A DNA stretch of 64,000 bases from Ideonella paludis. Lineage in GTDB: Bacteria; Pseudomonadota; Gammaproteobacteria; Burkholderiales; Burkholderiaceae_C. Location: the NCBI RefSeq assembly GCF_018069865.1, contig NZ_JAGQDG010000003.1, positions 186,001 through 250,000 of the forward strand, read 5' to 3'. Below are positions 17,402-24,854 of the stretch, in pieces; the stretch's first letter is position 1, and the number at the start of each line of letters is the position of its first letter. The notes below the pieces were generated by a model. It worked only from the letters and a program-made list of their open reading frames with translations. It did no database searches and was not told where the DNA came from. A program made the position numbers and the translations under genes.

Positions 17402-18733
17402 TTACAGCAAGCGGCTCACCGCACGGGCATGCGCCACCTCACCTTGGGTGAAGGCTTGATGGCGCGCTTCGATGTGCGCGAGGTCGTACAAATAGTTGAC
17501 CATCATCCCGGCCGCTTGTGCGCGGCCGCGGGCTGAGAGGTTTCCCTGGGGATTGATGCGTTCGAGCCGGGCGCCGTTGTCCAGATGAAAGCGCGCTACC
17601 GGGTCGCCGTGGGGCTGCGGGCTGACGTGCACCAAATAGTGGGCGCACAGTCGGTGCAATGCATCCTGCAGCTCCGCGGGCAGGGTGGGCAAGGTGTCCG
17701 CCTGCGTCAGTCTTGAAAGCTCTCCCGCACAGGCCTCGTGCACCTGCTGATGCGCGAGCCGCAATCGTTGGGCCACGGCTTTGCTCAGGGGCGCTAGGCT
17801 GTCGTCCAGCCGGCCCTGTTGCAGCCAGGCCATGAAGCCGGGAATGGGCGAGAGCGTGCAAAAGGTCTTCAGCTGGGGCAGCTCGCGTTGCAGCTCTTGC
17901 GCCACGCGCTTGATCAAGAAATTGCCCAGCGACACCCCGCGCAGGCCCGGCTGGCAGTTGCTGATGGAGTAGAAGGTGGCTACTTTGAACTGCGAAGGGG
18001 CCAGGGTCGGGCTGGCTTTGTCGATCAGGGGCGCGATGGCACCGGGCATCTCGGGCAGCAGGGCCACCTCCACAAAGATGAGGGGTTCGTCCGGCAGTTG
18101 GGGGTGAAAGAAGGCAAAGCAGCGGCGGTCGGGCTGCAGGCGGCGGCGCAGGTCGTCCCAGCCATCGATTTCGTGCACCGCCTCATGGCGGATCACTTGC
18201 TCCAAGAGTTGGGCTGGCGTGTTCCAGTCCACCCGCACCAGTTGCAAAAAGCCCGGGTTGAACCAACTCGACAGCAGGTGCAGCAGGTCGGCTTCCACGG
18301 CTTGCAGCTCGGGGTGCTTGGGCAGCAGCTTGAGCAGGCGTTGGCGCAGGCGCACGATGGCCGCCGTGCCGCCGGGCGCTTTGTTCAGGCGCCGCAGCAG
18401 CTCTTGGCGCGGGGGCTCAGCCGCTTCAGACAGAGCCATCAAGTTCGACGCTGTCGCACTGTGGGCATAGGCTTGGGCGCGCGTCAGCACCTCTGCGGGG
18501 TTGGGGTTGAAGTCCTCCGCCAGTGCTTTGAAGAAGGCCGGCGCCTGCTCGTCCGCCAAGCTGCTCAAGCGCTGCAACAAGCCTTGCGCCAGGGCGACAC
18601 CGTTGGCCACACCTTGCTCGGACAGCAGGCGGTGGCATTCGCGCACGAGGGCTGTGAGTGCACGGTCTTTGCCCCGGGCGATGGGGGGTTGCGGCGTCAA
18701 GCGCCTTGCCATACGGCTGAGTTCAGGCAGCAT
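17402..18733 (-). CDS. matA: Malonyl-CoA decarboxylase
   Basis: Converts malonyl-CoA to acetyl-CoA and CO2, the second step of malonate use. The 443-residue protein shows the N-terminal helical domain and the catalytic GNAT-like domain, with AFFHPQLPDEPLIFVEVAL, FYSISNCQPGLRGVSLGNFL and the C-terminal DPVARFHLDNGARLERINP, the last including residues conserved around the active site. Its start overlaps the 3' end of the regulator gene by 11 nt, which supports cotranscription. Confidence 0.94.
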   Translation of the reverse strand: MLPELSRMARRLTPQPPIARGKDRALTALVRECHRLLSEQGVANGVALAQGLLQRLSSLADEQAPAFFKALAEDFNPNPAEVLTRAQAYAHSATASNLMALSEAAEPPRQELLRRLNKAPGGTAAIVRLRQRLLKLLPKHPELQAVEADLLHLLSSWFNPGFLQLVRVDWNTPAQLLEQVIRHEAVHEIDGWDDLRRRLQPDRRCFAFFHPQLPDEPLIFVEVALLPEMPGAIAPLIDKASPTLAPSQFKVATFYSISNCQPGLRGVSLGNFLIKRVAQELQRELPQLKTFCTLSPIPGFMAWLQQGRLDDSLAPLSKAVAQRLRLAHQQVHEACAGELSRLTQADTLPTLPAELQDALHRLCAHYLVHVSPQPHGDPVARFHLDNGARLERINPQGNLSARGRAQAAGMMVNYLYDLAHIEARHQAFTQGEVAHARAVSRLL

Positions 18734-19409
18734 GAGGCGCGCCCTTTGCTTCCAAGCGTTGCAGGGCTTTCAGGGCCGCCCATTGGGCCATCAGGTGGTC
18801 GTGCATGGCGCGCTCGGCCCGCGGCGCATCGCCCTGCAAAATGGCATCCAGCAGGACGCGGTGTTCATTGATCGAGGCCTCCATGCGGCCGGGCAATGCC
18901 AACTGCCGGCCGCGCCACAGGCGCAGGAACTTGCGCAAGTCGCCACAGACGCGGTCTAACCAGCGGTTGGCCGCCAGGGCTTGCACCTGGCTGTGGAAGA
19001 CGTGATTGGCGGCGTAATAGCCTTCGCGGTCATTGGCGGCGGCGTGCTGCTCCAGCACTTGGTGCAGGCGCCTGAGTTCCGCCAGGTCGGCCGCAGTGGC
19101 GCGCTGTGTGGCCTCGTGAGCGCAGCGGCCTTCGAGCATGGCCATCACAGGAAAGAGCTGCTCGGCATCCGCATCACTCAGCTCCATCACCCGGCAGCCG
19201 CGCCGGGGCACCAGCTCAACCAGGCCCTCGGCGGCCAAGACCTTGAGCGCTTCGCGCAAAGGGGTGCGGCTGATTTGCCAGGCGCTGGCCAGGGCCAGCT
19301 CGTCAATCCAGGCACCGGGCTCTAGGTGGCGCTCGAACACCATGGCTCGCAGCCGGTCTGCCACGGAGTCGTGCAAAGAGGTGCCGCGCAGGGGAGAAGT
19401 CAGGGACAT
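18723..19409 (-). CDS. matR: GntR/FadR-type transcriptional regulator of the malonate operon
   Basis: A 228-residue GntR regulator: N-terminal winged helix (about residues 10-75, with ISRTPLREALKVLAAEGLVELVPRRG as recognition segment) and a C-terminal all-helical FCD effector domain with the metal-binding histidines (e.g. NHVFHSQV, INEHRVLLDA). It is the first gene of the operon with malonyl-CoA decarboxylase, the Bug protein, crotonase and malonyl-CoA synthetase, and thus matches MatR, a malonate-responsive regulator. A perfect 20-bp palindrome lies 11 bp upstream of its start and is the probable operator. Confidence 0.9.
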   Translation of the reverse strand: MSLTSPLRGTSLHDSVADRLRAMVFERHLEPGAWIDELALASAWQISRTPLREALKVLAAEGLVELVPRRGCRVMELSDADAEQLFPVMAMLEGRCAHEATQRATAADLAELRRLHQVLEQHAAANDREGYYAANHVFHSQVQALAANRWLDRVCGDLRKFLRLWRGRQLALPGRMEASINEHRVLLDAILQGDAPRAERAMHDHLMAQWAALKALQRLEAKGAPHAA

Positions 19410-19420
19410 GAGCAGAGAAT

Positions 19421-19440
19421 AATTCTGTAATTACAGAATT
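19421..19440. promoter_or_regulatory. Probable operator of the malonate regulator
   Basis: A perfect 20-bp palindrome (AATTCTGTAATTACAGAATT) 11 bp upstream of the regulator start. The core TGTAATTACA has the T-G-T...A-C-A form preferred by FadR-type GntR proteins. Its AT-rich sequence stands out in this GC-rich region. Binding here would block transcription of the operon and autoregulate the regulator. Confidence 0.75.
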
Positions 19441-19653
19441 ACAGCAGGGGTTTCCCTGAGCCGGGCAGGCGCCGCGCCGTCAAGTCTCCGAGCCCTCAAC
19501 CCCCTCTATGGATGCCCCGCCGCACACCCGCGGCGGTAGGGCCAAGCACGAAATCCAAGGGTTGACACCCCCCTAAGCGGGAATTGCGACAAATTGTGGA
19601 GTCGGCATAGCATCCGCCCATCACCACAAAAATGAGCCGGGGAGGCAGACCAC

Positions 19654-19893
19654 ATGGTGAATTTAACGACGGGCTTGCTGATCCTGTTTTGGTTGACGGT
19701 GATCACCACCTTGGCATGGATCTTCATCACCGCAGCGCGGTCGCTGCTGCAGCCTCAGCCCGTGTTGCTGCCGCTGGTGCGGCCTGCAGAGCCTGAGACA
19801 ATCGCGCCTGCTCCTGATACGGGAGCCAGTGGCCATGTGCGCTTACGCGGGGCATGGTCCCTGCAAACAGCCCATATTGAGGAGCGCGCATGA
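19654..19893 (+). CDS. Small single-pass membrane protein, unknown function
   Basis: A 79-residue protein with one strong transmembrane helix near the N-terminus (GLLILFWLTVITTLAWIFIT) and a hydrophilic, proline-rich C-terminal tail. A Shine-Dalgarno-like GGGGAGG lies 8 nt upstream of the ATG, which supports it as a real gene. Its stop overlaps the start of the YiaA-family gene in an ATGA arrangement, so the two are likely translated together. I do not recognise a family. Confidence 0.6.
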   Translation: MVNLTTGLLILFWLTVITTLAWIFITAARSLLQPQPVLLPLVRPAEPETIAPAPDTGASGHVRLRGAWSLQTAHIEERA

Positions 19894-20320
19894 AACCTAC
19901 CTTGTCTCGACCCACGACCGCTTTTGTCGGTGCCTCATGGGCCGCTTTATTGATTGGCGCCGTGGTTTATCTGATGGGCCTCTGGAATGCCGATGCCATG
20001 CAGCTCAATGAAAAGGGCTACTACTTCACCCTGCTGATGTTTGGCCTGTTTGCGGCGGTCTCACTGCAAAAGTCCGTGCGTGATCGCTTGGAAGGCATCC
20101 CTGTCACCAGCATGTACTTCAGCCTGTGCTGGGTCGCGCTGATCATGGCCGTCAGCTTGCTCACCGTTGGCCTGTGGAACGCCCCTTGGCCAGCAGCGAA
20201 AAAGGCTTCTACGCCATGTCCTTCCTGCTGAGCCTGTTCGGGGCTGTCGCCGTCCAGAAGAACGTGCGCGACTTGGCCTTGTTTAAAGAGCCGCTCGAGT
20301 CCGCTGCGGCCGAGGCTTGA
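19890..20320 (+). pseudogene. yiaA: YiaA-family inner membrane protein, apparently frameshifted
   Basis: Two tandem YiaA/YiaB modules, each with transmembrane helices and the signature GLWN...EKGYYF...LQKSVRD. The first module and the start of the second are read in one frame, which stops at 20231 (113 residues). From about 20182 the -1 frame continues with the expected [19 protein letters not shown] and VQKNVRD to a stop at 20320. One extra C in the run at 20182-20185 would restore a normal YiaA of about 143 residues. It may be a real mutation, a sequencing error in a C run, or, less likely, recoding. Confidence 0.8.
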
Positions 20321-20335
20321 GGGACTGAAGACGGC

Positions 20336-20360
20336 CGAGTGTACGGATTTCGTACACTCG
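20336..20360. promoter_or_regulatory. Perfect hairpin/palindrome at the start of the sigma-54 activator gene
   Basis: Arms of 10 bp (CGAGTGTACG, 20336-20345, and CGTACACTCG, 20351-20360) around the loop GATTT. It lies 16 nt after the YiaA-frame stop and ends 4 nt before the ATG at 20365, where a ribosome binding site would be expected. No T-run follows, so it is not a standard terminator. It could be a binding site for the activator itself or an RNA structure that limits translation. Confidence 0.6.
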
Positions 20361-20364
20361 CACC

Positions 20365-21870
20365 ATGCCGCTCAAACCCTCTGCCGCCGCGCTGCTGCGC
20401 GATGCCGATGAAGTCCTGAAGCTTGCTGCCCGCAGCATGTTCGACACCTTTGCCCAGGCCGCCCTGGGCATGTTGGTGGTCGACAAGCGGCATCGCATCG
20501 TCTGGATCAGCGAAGGCTACAAACGCTTTTTGCCCGCGCTGGGCTTTGAGCATGAAGACGAGTTTGTGGGCAAGCCCGTCGAAGAGGTGGTGCCCAACAC
20601 CCTGATGGTGCAGGTGCTGGAAACCGGCCAGCCCATGTTGGTGGATTTGCTGACCAACCGAGCCGGCACCTTCTTGGTCAGCCGCCTGCCGCTGCGCGAT
20701 GACAGCGGCCAAGTGATTGGCGCGGTGGGTCTGGTGTTTGCCAACCATGGCGAGCACCACGAAACCACGCTGCAGCCCTTGATGCTGAAGTTCAGCCAAT
20801 TGCAGCAAGACCTGGAGGACGCCCAGCGCCTTTTGGCGGCCGAGCAGGTCAAGAACCGCCGCCCCAAATACACGATCGCCAGCTTCATTGGCACAAGCCC
20901 GGCGGTGATGGAGGTCAAGCGCACCGCGCGCCGGGCCGCCAGCAGCGACGCCACGGTCTTGCTCTTGGGTGAAACCGGCACCGGCAAAGAGCTGATGGCC
21001 CAGGCCATTCATGCGGCCAGCGGTCGGGCCAGCAAGCCCTTTGTGGGCATCAACATCGCCGCCATCCCTGACAGCTTGTTGGAGGCCGAGTTCTTTGGTG
21101 TGGCGCCCGGGGCCTACACCGGCGCCGACCGCAAGGGGCGCAGCGGCAAGTTCAAGTTGGCCGATGGCGGCACCTTGTTCTTGGATGAGATTGGCGACAT
21201 GCCCATGGCGGTGCAGGCCAAGCTCTTGCGCGTGCTGCAAGAGCAAGAGGTCGAGCCGCTGGGTAGCAACCGGGTCGAGCGCATCAATGTGCGCGTCATC
21301 GCTGCCACCAGCCGCGACCTGCCGGCCATGGTGGCAGCGGGCCAGTTCCGGGCTGACCTCTTCTATCGCTTGAATGTGCTGCCCTTGCGCCTGCCGCCCT
21401 TGCGCGAAAGGGTGGCTGATCTCGACGCCTTGGCCGAACACTTGCTGGATGACATTGCCCGCCGCAGCCACATGCCGCACAAGAGCTTGAGCGCCGAGGC
21501 TCTGGCCGCCTTGGCGCAGCACGCTTGGCCCGGCAATGCGCGAGAGCTGCGCAATGTGCTGGAGCAGGCTGCGCTGATGTCCGACGGCATGACCCTGAAT
21601 GTCGGTGACCTGCAGCAGGCGCTGCCCGGACTTCAGCCAGGCCCCATCAGCACAGCCCCGCAGCACCAGGCTGCTGCGTTGATGCTGCCGGCGGAGGTTG
21701 GGCACAAGACCTTGCCTGCAGCAGTGGCCGAGTTGGAGGCGGCCTATATCGCCCAGGCCTTGGCGCAGACCGGCGGCAATAAGCAGGCGGCTGCCAAGCT
21801 GCTGGGCATTGCCCGCGCCACTCTGTACGAAAAGATGGCGAGCAAACCTGGCTGGCAGCCAAATGTCTGA
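20365..21870 (+). CDS. Sigma-54-dependent transcriptional activator with PAS domain
   Basis: A 501-residue enhancer-binding protein. Residues about 25-130 form a PAS sensor domain (AALGMLVVDKRHRIVWIS). A short linker coiled coil (LKFSQLQQDLEDAQRLLA) leads to the AAA+ domain with Walker A GETGTGKE (202-209), the sigma-54 contact loop GAYTGA (249-254; a Tyr variant of GAFTGA) and Walker B LFLDEIGD (271-278). A Fis-type helix-turn-helix (GGNKQAAAKLLGIARATLYEKM) ends the protein. There is no receiver domain, so it should answer to a ligand bound by the PAS domain. The ABC operon downstream has a -24/-12 promoter, so this is its likely activator. Confidence 0.93.
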   Translation: MPLKPSAAALLRDADEVLKLAARSMFDTFAQAALGMLVVDKRHRIVWISEGYKRFLPALGFEHEDEFVGKPVEEVVPNTLMVQVLETGQPMLVDLLTNRAGTFLVSRLPLRDDSGQVIGAVGLVFANHGEHHETTLQPLMLKFSQLQQDLEDAQRLLAAEQVKNRRPKYTIASFIGTSPAVMEVKRTARRAASSDATVLLLGETGTGKELMAQAIHAASGRASKPFVGINIAAIPDSLLEAEFFGVAPGAYTGADRKGRSGKFKLADGGTLFLDEIGDMPMAVQAKLLRVLQEQEVEPLGSNRVERINVRVIAATSRDLPAMVAAGQFRADLFYRLNVLPLRLPPLRERVADLDALAEHLLDDIARRSHMPHKSLSAEALAALAQHAWPGNARELRNVLEQAALMSDGMTLNVGDLQQALPGLQPGPISTAPQHQAAALMLPAEVGHKTLPAAVAELEAAYIAQALAQTGGNKQAAAKLLGIARATLYEKMASKPGWQPNV

Positions 21871-21902
21871 TGATCAGACGATCAGTGTCTGACTATTAGT
21901 CA
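21865..21902. promoter_or_regulatory. Candidate upstream activator sites of the sigma-54 promoter
   Basis: Two adjacent inverted repeats: GTCTGA-TGA-TCAGAC (21865-21879, overlapping the regulator stop) and TGACTA-T-TAGTCA (21890-21902). They lie 130-170 bp upstream of the -24/-12 promoter, the usual distance for enhancer sites of sigma-54 activators. Their sequence differs from the palindrome in front of the activator gene, so it is not certain that the same protein binds both. Confidence 0.45.
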
Positions 21903-22032
21903 CTTCGGGCGGCGTGGACCGAGTGGCTGCGTCGCGCGCCCGCAGGGTCGCCCCCATAAAGCGGGTCAAAACGTCCAGATTGAGCCCCTGGAGCCCCCAA
22001 AAGCCCGTGTTTACCCGAGGCTGTGGCCGAGA

Positions 22033-22048
22033 TGGCATGGGCGTTGCA
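22033..22048 (+). promoter_or_regulatory. Sigma-54 (-24/-12) promoter of the ABC transporter operon
   Basis: TGGCATGGGCGTTGCA matches the -24/-12 consensus TGGCAC-N5-TTGCA with the required 10 nt between GG and GC; only the C at the end of the first element differs. It lies 36 bp before the ATG of the binding-protein gene and downstream of a sigma-54 activator gene. A good ribosome binding site (GAGGAG) precedes that ATG. Confidence 0.8.
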
Positions 22049-22083
22049 AGTGGGACTCCACCCCTATCGAGGAGACCTCGCTC

Positions 22084-23334
22084 ATGACCCGTGTTGCACC
22101 CACTGCGTTGGCGGTTCGCCGCGCCCCTCAGCGCCGCACTTTGCTGGCGGCTGCCTCCTTGTTGGCCGTGAGTGCGGCAGCCTTGAGCCTGCTTCCGCGC
22201 ACCGCGCAGGCGGCCGATGGCGAGATCCGCATCGCCCACATCCACAGCAAGACCGGCCCCTTGGAAGCCTATGGCAAGCAGACCGCGCTGGGCTTCAAGA
22301 TGGGCTTGGAGTACGCCACGGGCGGCACCATGATGGTGGCGGGCAAGAAGCTGGTGGTCATTGAGAAGGATGACCAAGGCAAGCCGGACCTGGGCAAGAA
22401 CCTGCTGGCGGCCGCCTACTCCGATGACAAGGCTGACTTGGCCGTCGGCCCCACTTCCTCGGGCGTGGCCCTGGCCATGCTGCCGGTGGCCGAAGAGTAC
22501 AAAAAGATCTTGTTGGTGGAGCCGGCCGTGGCCGACTCCATCACCGGCGAGAAGTGGAACAAGTACATCTTCCGCACTGGCCGCAACAGCAGCCAAGACG
22601 CCATCTCCAATGCCGTGGCGTTGGACAAAGCCGGTGTGACCATCGCCACCTTGGCGCAGGACTACGCCTTTGGGCGCGACGGCGTGAAGGCCTTCAAGGA
22701 AGCCGTCAAGACCGCCAAGATCGTCCATGAAGAATACCTGCCGACCACCACGACCGACTTCACCGCCGGCGCCCAGCGCCTGATCGACGCGCTCAAGGAC
22801 AAGCCCGGCCGCAAGGTGATCTGGGTGATCTGGGCGGGCGGTGGTGGCAACCCTTTCAAGATCGCTGATCTCGATTTGAAGCGTTACGGCATCGAGATTG
22901 CCACGGGCGGCAACATCCTGCCGGCGATGGCGTCCTACAAGCAGTTCCCCGGCATGGAAGGGGCGACCTACTACTACTTCGGCATCCCCAAGAACCCGGT
23001 GAATGAATGGCTGGTGGCCAACCACTACAAGCAGTTCAAGCAACCCCCCGATTTCTTCACGGCCGGTGGCATGACGGCCGCCATTGCCGTGGTCGAGGCG
23101 CTGAAGAAAACCCAGGGCGACACCACGACCAACAAGCTCATCAGCACCATGGAGGGCATGGGCTTTGAGACGCCCAAGGGCAAGATGACCTTCCGCAAAG
23201 AAGACCACCAAGCCCTGCAAAGCATGTACCACTTCAAGATCAAGGTGGACCCGGCGTTTGCGTGGGGCGTGCCGGAGCTGGTGCGCGAGATCAAGCCCGA
23301 AGAAATGAACGTGCCCATCCGCAACAAACGTTGA
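22084..23334 (+). CDS. Liv-type ABC transporter substrate-binding protein
   Basis: A 416-residue periplasmic receptor of the branched-chain amino acid (LivK) family. A long basic signal sequence runs to RTAQAADGE, with RRTLLAAASLLAVSAAALSLL as hydrophobic core. The mature part begins EIRIAHIHSKTGPLEAYGKQ, has the central GPTSSGVALAMLPVAEEYKKI and LAQDYAFGRDGVKAFKEAV. Family members bind branched-chain amino acids, amides, urea or aromatic acids, so the ligand cannot be read from sequence. First gene of an operon with both ATPases, both permeases and a 3-hydroxybutyrate oligomer hydrolase; the substrate may be 3-hydroxybutyrate or its oligomers (inference). Confidence 0.92.
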   Translation: MTRVAPTALAVRRAPQRRTLLAAASLLAVSAAALSLLPRTAQAADGEIRIAHIHSKTGPLEAYGKQTALGFKMGLEYATGGTMMVAGKKLVVIEKDDQGKPDLGKNLLAAAYSDDKADLAVGPTSSGVALAMLPVAEEYKKILLVEPAVADSITGEKWNKYIFRTGRNSSQDAISNAVALDKAGVTIATLAQDYAFGRDGVKAFKEAVKTAKIVHEEYLPTTTTDFTAGAQRLIDALKDKPGRKVIWVIWAGGGGNPFKIADLDLKRYGIEIATGGNILPAMASYKQFPGMEGATYYYFGIPKNPVNEWLVANHYKQFKQPPDFFTAGGMTAAIAVVEALKKTQGDTTTNKLISTMEGMGFETPKGKMTFRKEDHQALQSMYHFKIKVDPAFAWGVPELVREIKPEEMNVPIRNKR

Positions 23335-23337
23335 TGT

Positions 23338-24105
23338 TTGAACGTGCTTGAAACCCGCGACCTCACCATCCGCTTTGGCGGCCATGTGGCGGTGGACCAT
23401 GTCTCCTGCGCTTTTGCGCCAGGCAGCTTGACCGCCATCGTCGGCCCCAATGGCGCGGGCAAGACGACCTATTTCAACCTGATCTCGGGCCAACTGCCGG
23501 CCAGCGAAGGGGAGGTGTGGCTGGATGGCATGAACATCACGGCCTTGCCTGCGCCCTTGCGCACGCGCCGGGGGCTGGGCCGGGCCTTTCAGCTCACCCA
23601 GCTCTTTCCTTCGCTCAGCGTGCAAGAAAACGTGCGCCTGGCGGTGCAGGCCCGTGCGGGCGGCGGCCTGAATGCCTGGGCGATTTGGTCTGACCGTCAA
23701 GACTGGCTGGAAGAGGCGCGCAGCATATTGCAGACCGTGCGCCTGCTGGAGAAGCGCGACATGCCGGCGGCCAGCCTGCCGCACGGCGACCAGCGCAAAT
23801 TGGAAGTGGCCGTGCTGATGGCCCTGGACCCCAAGGTTTACATGTTCGACGAACCCACGGCGGGCATGAGCGTGGATGAGGTGCCAGTGATCCTGGACCT
23901 CATCCGCGCACTCAAAGCGCGGCGCGACCGCTGCATCCTGCTGGTCGAGCACAAGATGGACGTGGTGCGCGAGCTGGCCGACCGCATCATCGTGCTGCAC
24001 AACGGCGCCTTGGTGGCCGATGGCGAGCCCGCCACCGTCATCGCATCGGACGTGGTGCAGCAGGCCTATCTGGGCACTGCCCCCGTGAGCGCGGAGGCCG
24101 CATGA
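23338..24105 (+). CDS. Liv-type ABC transporter ATP-binding protein (LivG-like)
   Basis: A 255-residue ATPase. Walker A GPNGAGKTT is near residue 37, the Q-loop TQLFPSLSVQENV near 90, the signature region is a degenerate SLPHGDQRKLEVAVLM, and Walker B MFDEPTAGM near residue 170. The LSGGQ motif is replaced by LPHGDQ, as in many LivG proteins. The start is a TTG at 23338 (GTG at 23344 is an alternative), 3 nt after the binding-protein stop. The stop overlaps the next ATPase gene in ATGA. Confidence 0.92.
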   Translation: MNVLETRDLTIRFGGHVAVDHVSCAFAPGSLTAIVGPNGAGKTTYFNLISGQLPASEGEVWLDGMNITALPAPLRTRRGLGRAFQLTQLFPSLSVQENVRLAVQARAGGGLNAWAIWSDRQDWLEEARSILQTVRLLEKRDMPAASLPHGDQRKLEVAVLMALDPKVYMFDEPTAGMSVDEVPVILDLIRALKARRDRCILLVEHKMDVVRELADRIIVLHNGALVADGEPATVIASDVVQQAYLGTAPVSAEAA

Positions 24106-24854
24106 GCGCAGCGCCACTGCTCAGCCTCAAGGGCGTGCACACCCACATCGGGGCCTATCACATCCTGCATGGCGTGGACCTGGAGGTGCCCGAGGGCGAG
24201 GTCACCATGCTGCTGGGGCGCAATGGGGCGGGCAAGTCCACCACCTTGCGCACCGTCATGGGCTTGTGGGCGGCCTCACAAGGCCGCGTGCAGTTCAAAG
24301 GCCAAGCCATCGGCGGCCCGGGCGGCCAGCGCACGACGCCCGAGATTGCGCAGGAGGGCATCGCCTATGTGCCCGAGAGCATGGGCATTTTTGCGGACCT
24401 CAGCGTGCAAGAGAACATGCTGCTGGCGGCCCGCGAGGCCCGCCGCGCAGCCGACCTGGACGCCGCCCGCCTGGACTGGATCTTCAGCCTCTTTCCGGCG
24501 CTGCATAAGTTCTGGCTCTACCCGGCGGGCAAGCTCAGCGGGGGCCAAAAGCAAATGCTGGCGGTGGCCCGCGCCATCATCGAGCCGCGCGCCTTGATCT
24601 TGATCGACGAGCCCAGCAAAGGCCTGGCCCCGGCCATCATCCACAACCTCATCGCTGCTTTGCAAGAGCTCAAGCGCCAGCGCACCACGCTGCTGTTGGT
24701 GGAGCAGAACTTCTCGATGGCCCAAGCCCTGGGTGACAGCGTGGCCGTGATGGACAACGGCCGCGTGGTCCACAGCGGCCGCATGGCCGACCTGGCCGCC
24801 GATCAAGCCTTGCAGCAACGCCTGCTGGGCTTGTCTTTGGGAGCACACCAATGA
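24102..24854 (+). CDS. Liv-type ABC transporter ATP-binding protein (LivF-like)
   Basis: A 250-residue ATPase, second of the heterodimer. Walker A GRNGAGKSTT near residue 39, signature LSGGQKQMLAVARA near 145, Walker B LILIDEPSKGLAP near 165 and the switch His in LLLVEQNF are all intact. Length and the AYHILHGVDLEVPEGEV start are typical for LivF. It overlaps both neighbours by 4 nt. Confidence 0.93.
   Translation: MSAAPLLSLKGVHTHIGAYHILHGVDLEVPEGEVTMLLGRNGAGKSTTLRTVMGLWAASQGRVQFKGQAIGGPGGQRTTPEIAQEGIAYVPESMGIFADLSVQENMLLAAREARRAADLDAARLDWIFSLFPALHKFWLYPAGKLSGGQKQMLAVARAIIEPRALILIDEPSKGLAPAIIHNLIAALQELKRQRTTLLLVEQNFSMAQALGDSVAVMDNGRVVHSGRMADLAADQALQQRLLGLSLGAHQ

Noticed and set aside
19562-19590. 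TTGACA at 19562 as a sigma-70 promoter for the small membrane protein genes
   Set aside because: No acceptable -10 box at 16-18 nt; the following sequence is GC-rich.
21874-24117. 747-codon open frame on the minus strand
   Set aside because: Antisense to the binding protein and the LivG-like gene; composition is that of a shadow frame.
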